Source: Epiperipatus broadwayi (lineage: Eukaryota > Onychophora > Udeonychophora > Euonychophora > Peripatidae). From it: a DNA stretch of 64,000 nucleotides. Each line of letters begins with the position of its first letter. Within the stretch, counting starts at the first letter, position 1. Both the position numbers and the translations under genes were made by a program. The notes under the pieces were generated by a model. It made no database searches, was not told where the DNA came from, and worked only from the letters and a program-made list of their open reading frames with translations. Location: the NCBI GenBank assembly GCA_028023455.1, contig JAQFVV010006428.1, positions 417,501 to 481,500 on the forward strand. The letters are read 5' to 3'. Positions 46,924-58,700 of this stretch are shown here, piece after piece.

Positions 46924-47399
46924 AGATCAATTAACTTTTTTACATGTATGTGGTCAAGTGCATGAGTTGTATGAGATAAGTTGGATATCTGAACAGAACT
47001 TAAATGTCTGTATTCAAATTCCCTACAATTACATATAAACTCCAAGTATATAAATTATATTTGTATTTAAATATTGCAGAGTCAGTCTGTATTCTGACAA
47101 TCTCTCTTCTGAGTATTTAAATGGACAAGGTCCTATATACAAAGGGTGAGAATGATTTAAAGTCAACATTGGCAGCAACAAGGAATTTGGATGTTCTATC
47201 AACAGATTTGGAATAGTATGGATGGCTGAAGATTAGAGAATGGAGTAGATTGAAGTCTGTCCATTAAAATTTGAAGATTTGCTATCTTAATATAAACTAA
47301 ATACTGATTATATATATATGTTGATATGAAGAATTACACAGGTTCCATATATAAAAGACATATTTTGCGGGTTCATCCATGTTAAAATATTTTAAAATA

Positions 47400-47440
47400 C
47401 TGACATTTCGACTTGGTAACACAAGTCATCCACTGAGTAA
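47400..47440 (-). ncRNA. Hammerhead-like motif of the left PLE arm
   Basis: On the - strand: TACT (stem I), CAGTGGATGA in the core position, perfect hairpin GACTTG-TGTTAC-CAAGTC, GAAA (complement of 47406-47409), ATGT as a wobble palindrome, C, then AGTA, which pairs with TACT. The core is three bases longer than the consensus CTGATGA, so it is a variant of the PLE hammerhead. Function uncertain. Confidence 0.5.
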
Positions 47441-47673
47441 TAAAAAGTAGAAAGACAGTCGTAGAGGCGCTACAATCACTGATTTGAAAAAAAACGTTAA
47501 AGTTCCACCAATAGCAAAAATGTTAAATTAAGAATGTTTTTTAAAAAAATCTTTCTAAATAGGAGGAAGTTTGTTTGTATCATCTCGCTTATTGATACAA
47601 TCTGGCCTTTTAAGTATCTCAATGGCTTCTTTAATTTTGCACTGGTATAGAATCAGCACTCTCACTCCATACT

Positions 47674-47856
47674 ATGGATTCAGGTCATAAAATTAATTTT
47701 TCTAGTACCAGGATCATATCCAGATGTGATAATCTATACCAGTGCAAAATTAGAGAAGCCATTGACATACTTAAAAGGCCAGATTATATCAATAAGCAAG
47801 ATAATACAAGCAAACCTCCTCCTATTTGGAAAGATTTTTTTAAAAAACATTCTTAA
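47674..47856 (+). pseudogene. PLE endonuclease C-terminal fragment
   Basis: A 60-codon frame, MDSGHKINFSSTRIISRCDN then LYQCKIREAIDILKRPDYIN, to a stop. It matches the end of PLE GIY-YIG domains (pattern xxxGHxIDWxxxxVLxRxxxxxxRxxxEAIxIxxx). The GIY and YIG motifs lie beyond the truncation. The mirrored arm carries a version with an extra stop. Confidence 0.65.
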
Positions 47857-47945
47857 TTTAACATTTTTGCTCTTGGTGGAACTTTGACATAATTTCAAAT
47901 CAGTGATTGTAGCGCCTCTACAACCGTCTTTCTACTTTTTATTAC

Positions 47946-47987
47946 TCAGTGGATGACTTGTGTTACCAAATCGAAACATCAGTATTT
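47946..47987 (+). ncRNA. Hammerhead-like motif of the right PLE arm
   Basis: This is the mirror of the left-arm motif: TACTCAGTGGATGA, hairpin ACTTG-TGTTAC-CAAAT (one pair lost compared with the left arm), CGAAA, then AGTA. The GAAA is intact. Confidence 0.45.
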
Positions 47988-48214
47988 TAAAATATTTTAA
48001 CACGGATGAACCTGCAAAATATGTCTTTTATATATATATATATATCATGGAATTGTGGGAAAGTTAGCATTTCAAAGCTTTAGTTGACACAGATTACTGG
48101 GATAATCGAAAGCGCTTTTAAGTGGATAAAATTTTTAATTATTTAGTTACTGCATTTACAAATACTCAGTTATATAATTATGTATATTGCTTTAAAAATA
48201 CAGACATTGAATAA

Positions 48215-48395
48215 TATATATATATGGGAGATGATTATCTGGACCAAATAATGAGTGCTGGTTTAGCATGAAAGATGGATATTGGGGATCTTTTTTTTAT
48301 CACAAGTGTGTGGTCAAGTATATTTGTTGTATAAGATAATGTGGATAGCTGAATGAAGCTTAAAGTTTGTGTTCAAATCCCTTATATATATATAT
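48215..48395 (+). mobile_element. Family B, displaced last arm
   Basis: The right-hand part of a family B unit (GGACCAA ... GGTCAAGTATATTTG ... GTGGATAGCTGAATGAAGC ... GTGTTCAAATCCC), which completes the unit split by the PLE insertion. It ends in a (TA)n tract. Confidence 0.75.
48244..48285 (+). ncRNA. Family B hammerhead-like motif, copy at 48.2 kb
   Basis: CCAA (48244-48247) pairs perfectly with TTGG (48282-48285). The hairpin GTGCT-GGTTT-AGCAT (48255-48269) and GAAA (48270-48273) are intact. The core reads ATAATGA, with the first three bases changed, so it is likely inactive. Confidence 0.45.
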
Positions 48396-48889
48396 ATATA
48401 ATGTGTATGTGCAATATAATGTTTTTAATGGATATTTCAGATGGAAATATTTTAATGTGTTGAATTATCCATTTATAATTACTCAATTAGAATACACTCA
48501 ACTGAGAAGAAAAGCTCTACGTCATGACTTAAAGTGAAAATTGGCAGGCAAGTTGTCCGCAATATATAATAAGAAAACGATCTCGATATTTTTCTATTGT
48601 TACAGAATAATTTAATGTTGCAGTTGAAAGTGTTCAAGAAGAGTACACTAAGATGAATTCTTTTTTTAACAATAAATTTTCTAGACAATATTTAATTCAT
48701 CATTAGCATTTTTTAAACAAATTTCTACATCTTCTTTTAATTAACCTCCCTTCTTTTACTCCCTCTACATTTTTGATCGTAATGATGAAATTATAACTCA
48801 AAAAATTGATTTCCATTAAAATACACACCATTTTTTTAAACTGATGATTTGTATAAATAGATAAAAAAAAAAAATTCCCAAAAATATAA
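48396..48889. other. AT-rich intron DNA
   Basis: No feature recognised. The 69-codon - strand frame near 48479-48688 has no family motif. Confidence 0.4.
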
Positions 48890-51760
48890 CATGCATTCAG
48901 CCATTAATGATTCACTGCAAGGTGGAGCTTTATATAAGTTTAATTCAGTGTATCCGATCTGTAACTTTCCATCTCCAAAATATATCAGCAATTTTTTTAT
49001 TTAATCCATTCACATCGCCTTTTAGTTATTTTCCAATATTGTAAAGTTTAATTTTAAACTTTATATTTTCTCTAAGCTAATCCAGCACAACATCACTTTC
49101 AATATTACCCACTTATTATCTCATCTATGAAAATCGTTTCCATCTCATCTTGTTATGTTTAAAACATATCTCTCGATATTTCATTGAATAGTTTCAAATA
49201 TGTGGAATTATATTTCTGATAAATGTGTAGTTTTAGATCCTTAAGTAAAAACTGGTTAAACACAGTTATTAAAAACTTTTTCAAAATATAGGCATATTTT
49301 TTTAACATTGTTATTTCTACCAAAAGCAACCTTTCAAGTTTAATTTTATGATTAATTTTATTAAATATGTTTCCATTGGTATAAATAAACTGACAAAATT
49401 ATTTGTAGTTATTATTTTTAATGCATGATTTTTTTTTCTTCAAATAATATTGAACATTACTTTAGACTTCTTTGCATTTATATTTCTTTCTACTTTCTTG
49501 GTTTCATGGCTGATATACATCTTGTAAAGCTTCCTAAAGCTCAAAGTACTATTTGCAAACACAACCTGTCATCTATAAAATTTAAATTACTTAAATAACC
49601 TCTTTTCAATTTTATCCCCTTATCTTTCCAATTTAAACCACTTTTTTTTTTTGTAAAATTGCTGTACAACGTTTTTGAGATATGGAATTCTTATATCATA
49701 TCCCATTCTCAGTGGAAATCCTCTTGTATAACCAAATAATCTAATTGTTGCTATTGTATTTTGATAAATATTTTTCTGAATATGAAAATATATCCTATCT
49801 ACATTTTGATAATCCCATGCTTTATTCAAAGTAGAAATGCTTATCGAATTAAATGCTTTTTCACTACCTACTAATCCAAATTTTAATGACTTTGCATATT
49901 TATTGGTCATTTCTATAAATTTTATCCATACTTGGATGTGTTCTATAAATACAACATGTACTTTTGGTTGGTTAGAATCTAGAGTTACTTGGATATGTGT
50001 AATTACTTTAGTAAAAATTGTATACAGTTCTGATGGACATTTAAACTTCTTTTCTGTATTTTTTCCTAAAGGTTTGTGATGATAGTGTTCTAGTTGTATT
50101 TTTATATTGGACTATTTCCATCATTTAATAAGAGTATTGAATGTCTTTAGAAAAACAACTTTATTTACATATTCTTTTCTGGATATCTTTTTTTTTTAAA
50201 TGTGAATATTATTACCACATTCTTCCAATCATCACTTAGATATTTGGCACTTAACTTTGCTAACAATTTTCTATTTCTTTGCCTGGTTCTTTATGATATG
50301 AATTATAAGTCAATTGTTTTCTGGAAATGTTCCTTTCTTCATAGATTTAATTATATGTTTCACTCCTTTATTTAAAATGCTGGGCAATTCAGAAAGTGTA
50401 ATAACTGTAGAGGATAGTATGTTTTACATTTCATATGACATTTTTTTAAAGTAATGATTTTACTTTTTTTTAATTTCAAAAACAACTTTTCTTCCAATAC
50501 CAAAATATTATTTTTAACAGTGATTAGGGAATCATCCTCCTACACATGAGCTATATAAATTTATAACATTTTGACAAATACTGTTTCTTTTCTAAACACA
50601 GGATAAAGTAATTTGAAATGGTAAGATGAATATAGCTTATCTTTTTTACCTAAACTTATATGTATAGGTAAATCTTAATCATTTCAAAATGAAAGCTGAA
50701 GGTCTTACAGTTTTTAGACTTTTTTTTCTAGTTTTCCTGCCAATCTAAAATTATATTTTTTATGTGTGACTAATTTTTTGTTGTACCATTGAAACAAAGC
50801 CTAGATTATTTAATTCTTCTTCTCTGAAGATCATTGCCTTTTCTCCATGGAAACCTTTCTGCTAAATTTCTATTTTTTGTACTATCTATCTTTTTGCAGT
50901 TCTAATAGTATATCAGTTATTTATTATTGATTTTATCCAAAACTGAACTATTTTCAAATTCTGATTATTATTATAAAATTTGTGGAATTCTAATTTAAAT
51001 TTATTAGAGTGATTCGAAAGTTAGCAATATCAATTATTAATACTTTTTTCCTTAATAATTTTTGTCTTCCTAGATATTTATTAATATGTTTTTCCATCTT
51101 ACTAAATGATGATTACGTCCTACACTGAATCCAATAAGAACAAAGCAATGTTAAGATATCTAAATTTGTTGGTCAAAATGGAATACAATTTTGCTATATC
51201 TTTATTTGGATGCTTTTCATGTCATTTCCAGTTTAGATTTTTTTTTCAAATATGGTATAGTTTTTATTTTCCTTTGAACTCCATAATCCAAGCTTTTCTT
51301 TTATTTCTATCATTGTAACCAAATTTACCCATAACACTATAACAAATTTTAGCATTAAAGAATTTCATGGCTATTTAAAAATTTTTGTTTAGTCTATTCA
51401 AAAGCATTTTGTACATCAATATATAAATCCTCTATTTCTTCATTACATTTAGAATTTGCTGATACATAAAGTGGAATTATCTGCATTTGATAACTCATTC
51501 ATTTCAACAGTTAATTTTCCCATTAGGTCTGAATCACTATTGTTCTTCACAATTTTCTATGTTAATTTTTTATTTAAGGTAAATCCCCATGTGATTGTCC
51601 TTCCAATATTTGTGCTTTGGTTAAGGCATTTCCATTCTTTAAAACATATATTTTTTTCATCTTTACAAACTACAACAATGTCTCATTTAGTGTTACACAT
51701 TTCTTACAATTTGTGCAATATTTTTTTACTTGAATTGATCTAGAGGGGTAAAAATATTCA
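48890..51760 (-). pseudogene. RTE-type LINE, nearly full-length decayed copy
   Basis: Read on the - strand from the right: an endonuclease-like stretch NSKCNEEIEDLYIDVQNAFE (about 51360-51480; family pattern TSxxxEEIExFYEDLQ), a poorly readable middle, then the reverse-transcriptase palm at 49620-49910 (GLVGSEKAFNSISISTLNKA; HIQKNIYQNTIATIRLF), and the 3' end near 48900 (CACTGCAAGGTGGAGC, like TGCAGGATGAAG in the other copies). The EKAFNS motif has lost its Asp. Frames are broken throughout. It is the longest of three RTE copies, all on the - strand. Confidence 0.65.
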
Positions 51761-53000
51761 TAAGAAGTCTTCATGGAATGGTAATCTAATTGTGCAATAA
51801 AATAATTATTATACCCACTTTCCATGGGTCAGCATCTTGGCTATTGAATTTATAATCTTCTGGAATTAGAAACCATATTTTAGTTTTGTCTGACATGACT
51901 CAAAATGTCTATTTAAAAATATTTATTTACATACACACACATTCATTATGCTCTCATGAAATCTCAATTGATGTTTTAGTTAAGTACTATCAGGAAATTA
52001 ATAAGAAAGACGATGGTGTTTCCTAATCTACCCCATTGTGAGCAACCCATCCATAATCATTTATTTTATGAATAATGAGGTAATAATACTGTAACTTATG
52101 TGTTGTGTATTCAGTTGTAAAGTTGACTACCAACAATTATCACAAAACTATTAATTACCCAAAACATTAATAAATAAGAATACATACATTTATTTACATA
52201 TTATATATATACGCATCAATTAAGATTTTACTAAATAACGATGCATGGTTATTTTATATACACATTAACAATTAGTCCTCGATTTGAAGTTCTAAATTTT
52301 GAATGCTATAATCACCACCAAAACTACAATAGTCATGAACCTAAGCGAATACTAAAAGTTTATACTCATAGTAGTTAAAACACAATCCTAATTGGGCCTT
52401 CTCAGGTGTACACAAATCATAAAAAGACCAGTAAGATCTATAAACATTTTCCCTAGCCAGCTTTCTTTCACTGCCAGAGGCATGGCTCTGGGACACTCCC
52501 ATTATTGCAGAAAAGTTTTAAGGCACTTTTCCCTCAGCTTTTCTCAAAAGTCCTTATGACAGCAACACACAACAGCATGCGATCAGTGGAGGAAAGATGA
52601 TGATGGTGCTCTTTTGTTGCACACACTATTTATACTGTTTCTTTCTTTCTTGAATTCATTAATAAATTCCTATCATTCCAATGTAAAAGTTAATCCATTT
52701 GACTAATGTATTTTTATGACAATAAGGGTCAAGGTTCTAATCACAACCATTTGCACAGTAATTAGCTACAAATATTTATCCCATTTGTTTTCTTCTAAAA
52801 TACTTTAATAGCTTGATTTTAAAAATACACAGTTTTTTTGGTATTTTACATATGCGAGTTATATCCTGGCCTTGAAAATAATCTTTTGTATTATCTTTTG
52901 AAAATCTTTTATAAAATGCTTTTAAGTTTTACTTAACTAGTTTTAAAGTTTTACTAAGTTACAAACTTTATCTGTATTAAATGCACATTAATTACATAAG
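51761..53000. other. Spacer with a G+C-richer promoter-like patch
   Basis: Mostly AT-rich and unassigned. The patch 52450-52640 is richer in G+C. On the - strand it carries TATAAATAG (complement of 52626-52634) with a C/A-rich stretch downstream, the look of an LTR or gene promoter. No transcribed unit could be linked to it. Confidence 0.35.
52626..52634 (-). promoter_or_regulatory. TATA-box-like site
   Basis: TATAAATAG on the - strand at the edge of a G+C-richer patch that would form the first transcribed bases. No partner LTR was found. Confidence 0.3.
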
Positions 53001-53153
53001 TAATAGATGGCGTTAGTTTACTTAGTCTATAGCGTATCGTTGGGATTTAAAGTTACTCTTTTTTGCTTTATATGCTTGAAATTTACTAAAAAAAAACTTG
53101 GGAAGTACAAGGTAGGTGCTGCTCTTCCAAATTACCTCTTTTTTTTGTTAAAA

Positions 53154-55605
53154 ATGAGTGGTTCTAAGAAACGTTTAGAATCATCGACGCTCAATAGAAA
53201 AGAATCTTCGAACGTAAACAAAAAAACAAACGTTAAAAGTGACTCTTTAATGCATTGTTCAAGCTCTGTTATTAATAGATCAAAAGCTTCAAGTATGCAA
53301 GATTTAACAAGAGCAGATAGTTTAAAACCGCTTTCTAAAGTTAAAAATGTCTCTGATAAAATTCAGAATATCAATGCTAAAAAGAAAATGCTATCCGTGA
53401 CTTCTAATGCGAATTCAAGTTGCCAAAAAAATAGAGACATTCAAAAGACTAACAACATATATATTTTTGATGGATCTAAAAAAAACATTTCTTTACAAGC
53501 CAGTGGACATGATTTTATCTCACATAGAACACGCTCACGGGTAAAAGATTATGCCAAATTAAATGATATGCATTCTTCTAATAAAGATTTATTGAAGCAG
53601 CTATCTCCAAGGCATAATAATTTAAAGACTTGCTAGTTCTTCTTTGTCCAAGCCTTTGCAGACCTTGCACCATAAAAAATTATCAGTTTCAGTTGGTGAT
53701 ATTACCACTACATCATCTGACTTGGAGTATAATATCAGGTCTTATGAAACATTACTAGCCAAAGATAAATCTCAAGTAATGGATGGATGTTGCTTTGCAG
53801 GCAAATTGTGTTCTAGCAGATGCAAACTCTGACAGAGTAAAAAACATTCATTTAGAAACTTCTGATTTAATTACTTCTGGTTCGCCTCTATCTTCTAGTA
53901 AACTATCAATGTATTTGCCTGCAGTACCACAATTTTCTATTGCTTCTAATGCCATTCAACATTCTATGAAACAGAATTTGAGATCTTTGCATTTGAATGA
54001 TTTTTCATTATCTGATACTCTTTTACATTCTTCTGAATCTAATTCTTTGAATGGAAATTTGCCTCTTTCAGATAAAAAAACTTCAGTTCAGAAACAGGAT
54101 ATTTCCTTTCCTACTTTGAAAGAAAATACAACACAAGTGTATAATAATCAGGTTAAAAAGAAAAGTTATGCTCATGTTCTTAATAATAATGTAGTCTGTG
54201 AACTTGCACAATCACAGTCAGACAAATTTGGTTATTTAGATCTGAATGATGAAGAACAAATAATGTCAGATGTTTCTTCAGATACATCCATATTGAATTT
54301 CTCTAATCATAAAGATTTGGTTGATGAACATCAAAATATAAGTGTTCAATTTAATTCTAGGATACCAGTGGTTTTATTCAATTCTTTTTTACACTTTTCT
54401 AATAGCAATACTTTGATTCTTACAACTACAGACAGTAATTGTCAGCTTTATAACTTCCCTATTGATGAGTTTTGTCAGTTGTTGAAGGATTTGAAACTTG
54501 GCAATGCTATCAAGAGGCTATATCATCACCCTAATAAATGTTACATCATATTGGAGTTTCATAATGTCTTGGAGAAGAAAAAGTTTAGAAGACAACAGCT
54601 TTTATTAAATCACAGATTTTTAGTTGTTATTGATATGGACAGGCCTAGGCTAGCTTTTGGTCTTGCGAGAAATTGTTATCCTAATTTTGGAGCTAAGGAT
54701 CTTCAGAGGCAATGTTCTAATTTGGGTGAAATAACTCAATTTAAATATCTTACTGAGAAAAGGGTTGGTTTAGAGTTACCCAGCAACTCAGCTGCTTTTA
54801 CTTTAAAATTAAATAAAGGTCTCACTTTGATTGATATTCCATCTACTTTAGAGACTGATAATGGTACAATACATATCTCTATCAAAGGTTTACAACCTCA
54901 ATGTTTTGTTTGTAAGGAGAGGACTCATCTTGTTAAAGATTGTCCAAAGGGGTTTTGCAATATTTGCAAGCTTAAGAAAACATGTACTCATAGATGTAGT
55001 CCTAAAGTTTTGCAAGATTTGCAAAAGCAACATTTGAGTGAATATATCACTGCGCAACAATCTGATGTTACTCTTTCATCTCCACCACAAGTTTCTACTG
55101 ATTTAAGTAAGAAGGTCAGTGGGTCTGTTGTTTCTATTCCAACTGACATTACTCATTCATCACTTGACTCATACAGTTCAAAATGAGGATATGTTATTGA
55201 AGGAGAATAGGTTTAACATTCAGTCTACTCTTGGTTGTTCATCTTTGCAAGATCAAGCACTTATAACTGATATTAGTTCTTCTAACAATAAAAGGAAGAT
55301 TTATGATTCTTCAGAGTCGCAACTTGAAAATAATTTTTCTAATCCTGATTCTGATACTGCACCCTCTGTCTTGAAAACTAATTTGACTAGACGTTCAAAG
55401 AGTTCTAGGAAAAAAAACATTAAAAAAAGTAAATGGTCGGGAGATAAAAGTTCTTAGCAGTTAGATCTTTCGCTGTCATCTTCTCCTCAAAATGATTATA
55501 TTTTTACTTTAAATAACGGTCCTTCATTTCCATTATCTCATACTTCTGATCCCAATTCACAAATTAATATTATACCTGAATTCTTCACAGATGATTTGCA
55601 TTAAT
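53154..55605 (+). pseudogene. LINE-type ORF1 protein, broken
   Basis: A nucleic-acid-binding ORF1/gag-like protein of about 815 residues is spread over + strand frames. The likely start is MSGSKKRL at 53154. There are frame changes near 53636-53640, 53780 and 55150-55190, and one stop at 55455-55457. The N-terminal third is Ser/Asn/Lys-rich. A KKSYAHVLNN motif follows (54160), then a folded-looking domain (RPRLAFGLARNCYPNFGAKD) and a zinc knuckle CFVCKERTHLVKDC (near 54903), followed by a second Cys/His cluster CNICKLKKTC. This is the ORF1 layout of several non-LTR retrotransposon clades. No endonuclease or reverse transcriptase follows before the LTR element at 55.7 kb. Confidence 0.6.
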
Positions 55606-55692
55606 ATTTTCTCATTTATATATATATATATATATATATATTCTAATATATATTAATATTTTCTCATTTATATATATATATATATATATATA
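55606..55692. repeat. Duplicated (TA)n-containing module
   Basis: The module TTAATATTTTCTCATTT plus (TA)n plus TTCTAA occurs twice in a row, directly after the ORF1 stop. The LTR boundary lies just beyond. Confidence 0.8.
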
Positions 55693-55733
55693 TTCTAACC
55701 CATATTCTACTATTAGTTTAGTTTATTTGCACT

Positions 55734-58700
55734 TGTTGTTAAGGCAACCAAAATAAAGTAACATATCCATTAATTTTCCAATATGATCTAAAATACTTTT
55801 CATATAATACAATTGTACATTCAATTCTCTTAAGCCATGCCACGATTGTTAATAACAACAATAATTGATCACTTATTAATTTAAAGAATAATTATAATAA
55901 TATTAATCTCAGGGTTCTTTGTTTCATGTAAGGAAATGCTCGGCAGTATTGTGTTGTCGCATATGACTGGCATTCTGTTCGGCTATAGGAAACATTTATT
56001 TTACTTAAATTCAATGTGTCTTCATCTCTCATATCAACTGCTATATTATTTAAAGAGATGATAATTCTATTCAATAATGACGTATAATTTTGAATAACAC
56101 AGCCTTTTTTTTTTTTTTTCAGAATCTCAGTCAGAATAATAAAAAGACAAGGGTGCTTTTTGTGTCCTTCCATCATCCATGACAACACAATAATATAACT
56201 AAGATTTATTACTTAGACAATTTAACTAAATGGGAATGGAATAATGTGCAACCAAAGTTAATGGCTTGGGAATAAATTCATTTTTTTTTTTTTTACACAA
56301 AGGTGAATGTTTAGTCTTAAGTTTTCAACTCCATAAATAATTATCATTAAACTAAAATATAATGACATATTCCGATCTGCTTAACTTTATTTATCTGGTA
56401 TATTAAGTTTTTAAGAATTTGGAATGATTTCGGACTCAAGAAAAGATTTTGCAAATATTGTGCAAACACTTATATTTAGCATATAAAAACAAAAAAAAAA
56501 TGAATCTACAACAAATTTTAACAAGACTATAATTTATTATTATCACAAAATATATATATATATATGAACATTTATTCAATAATCCCATAGTAATACAAAA
56601 ATATAAAATATAACTGACATTAATCTGTCTACTCTTTTGGTTATGGACTAGAGGTTACTACTTCTCCTGTATGCAATCATATGGATTGATTAACTAAAAG
56701 TACATTTCATTACCAATACATTGTTTATTAAATTTTTGGTAACCTTGTAGAAGCTTTTATTCAAAATTATTGACTAACTATTTTTTTTTTTTTTTAAATG
56801 ATTAATCCAATCATATGCAATACGCAAAATATTAAATTTATTTCTAATACATTTACTTTATTTATGGTATTTAATGGGATAACCTATTCTAATTATAGGC
56901 CAGTTATCAGAAGTTACACTTACCATCTTACATTTAACTTAATGCTAACTTAAGTTATGATACAAATTTTATTCATACTTATAATTTTAAATATGAGTAT
57001 TATTTAATTACTAACCAGAATTAAATATTGCATTTGAATATTCCTTCAGTAAATAAGTGTTTTAAATTACGCAATTTTAATTACTTTCTCCATTGATTTA
57101 CTTGTCAAATACTAGCAATATTTAGCAGCACAATACAGATATTGATCTTAGTTACTAACGCACTATTTATACTAAAGTGGATCTTGAGGAACTAACACCT
57201 CCAATATAACCTTTATCTTGCCCGAACTTTAAAAATTAAGCACAATAATCAACACCTTCCATGGTGGAGCTATCTTTATTTTCACATGAGGAATATGAAA
57301 TAACCACGAAGGTCTGTAAAGTAATCTACTACATTAAAATATTTTGGTGGTTTCTTGCCTCTTACTTGGCCATACAATGAACACACACCAAATACAATCC
57401 TCTCCTGGGATTTAAACGAATGAAGCATACTACATGCTAGATAAATTCTTGATCATCCTATCTATGAGAATCGATCACTTGGGCTATAAACATACCCGAA
57501 CATTATATTTAAAATCTTCCTGTCATGGAAAACAAAGCTTTTGGGGAGATCATTTTTCATCCCACAAAAATAAATACATTATAATTATTACCTATGTGAA
57601 TATAAAGCATATACCAATGCCATATCTGGGCAGGATAAGTAAATACACTGATTATAATAAACTTATGTTACCGGGTATACTTTGATCAACATCTGAAATC
57701 AATGGACATCATAGAATAAAAGTATGATAATTTTAATTTTAATAAAGGAACATTCAAACTAGTTGGTAGCATACTATCTTAAACTAAATAAAGTGGATGT
57801 GTTATTTAAGAATAATTAGGAATAAATTTCTCAATTAATACAGTATAAATTCGTCTCAAAACCTTAACAAGAAATATTTTGTTATAGCATTTTTTTTTTT
57901 TTTAGTTACTTCTGATAATTTTCAATATTTATTTTACCCCTTAAATATCTAAATATTTTTCTTTTACATATCTAACATACAAAATTTCTACCTACAATTG
58001 TATGTAATATTTAAAACATATTTTATAGATTTTTTTTTTTGTGTTAAATATCAACTTAACCTATAATAATTATATTAAAACATACCTTTGTCATTACAAG
58101 GCTATTAAATATCACTTGACCATACAGACTTTAATCTATGTGATATAACAAAAAAAATACATATCATTTATAACTTAGTTTTAAACAATCATTAATTAAC
58201 AAGTGCATACTCTCTCATTAGAAAATGTTTTTCTATTGAGCAATTGGTCCAGGTGAAGAGCTTTATCCAGTCGTATTTCACGAAGCAAGTTTAAAAACAA
58301 TAAACGCATGGTATTATTTCCTTTAAATAAAAGTTTTTTTCTTATTTTGTGCGTTTAATAAATTAGGTAAAGAAAAATATAGCAGAATTGAAGATTAATT
58401 CTTACTTGAATTAAACTACTACAATTTTGGGATCCAAGAAAAAAAATAGACTTCTAATATAGACGAATATTTGACTATAGACGATAAACATACACAATAT
58501 TTTTTTTTTATTGACGATACATATATTTATTAGGTAGCTTACTTATGGATGAAAATGCGCAATTTTCCGAGAGATTATTATGATAATAACTGCAGTCAAT
58601 TTACGTGTACAGGAAGTTTTAATAATTCCAACTGATGTGTAATATAATATATCATTTATTTTTATTATTAAGTCACTAAGATATTTGGTTTTGTTCATAC

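Larger units (their letters stand above)
46081..47330. mobile_element. Family B foldback array
   Basis: A first foldback spans about 46081-46607: its outer end (ATTTAAATACAAGTATAATT) recurs in reverse complement near 46590-46607 and again near 47056-47073. Then a spacer with CATTTAAATGGACAA.GTCCTA is found twice (about 46602-46665 and 47073-47140), so a unit of about 470 bases is tandemly repeated. The third unit is cut by the PLE at 47335 and its tail resumes at 48215. Arms include AGTTTGATGATTTGCTATC and GGAGTAGA.TGAAG.CTG blocks. Some ends read GTGTTCAAATCCC or its complement, similar to a tRNA B box. Confidence 0.75.
47335..48045. mobile_element. PLE inverted pair inside family B
   Basis: Left arm (47335-47650) and right arm (47720-48045) are reverse complements over about 315 bases around an 80-bp loop. 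From the centre outward each arm has the last codons of a PLE endonuclease, a 3' untranslated part with GATTGTAGCGCCTCTAC, and a hammerhead-like motif near the outer end. Both edges are next to TA repeats. The two halves are head to head, with the coding strand pointing outwards. Confidence 0.8.

Noticed and set aside
55892-56188. 98-codon frame present twice (also at 63223-63519)
   Set aside because: Duplicated only because it lies in both LTRs; no start context or family motif.
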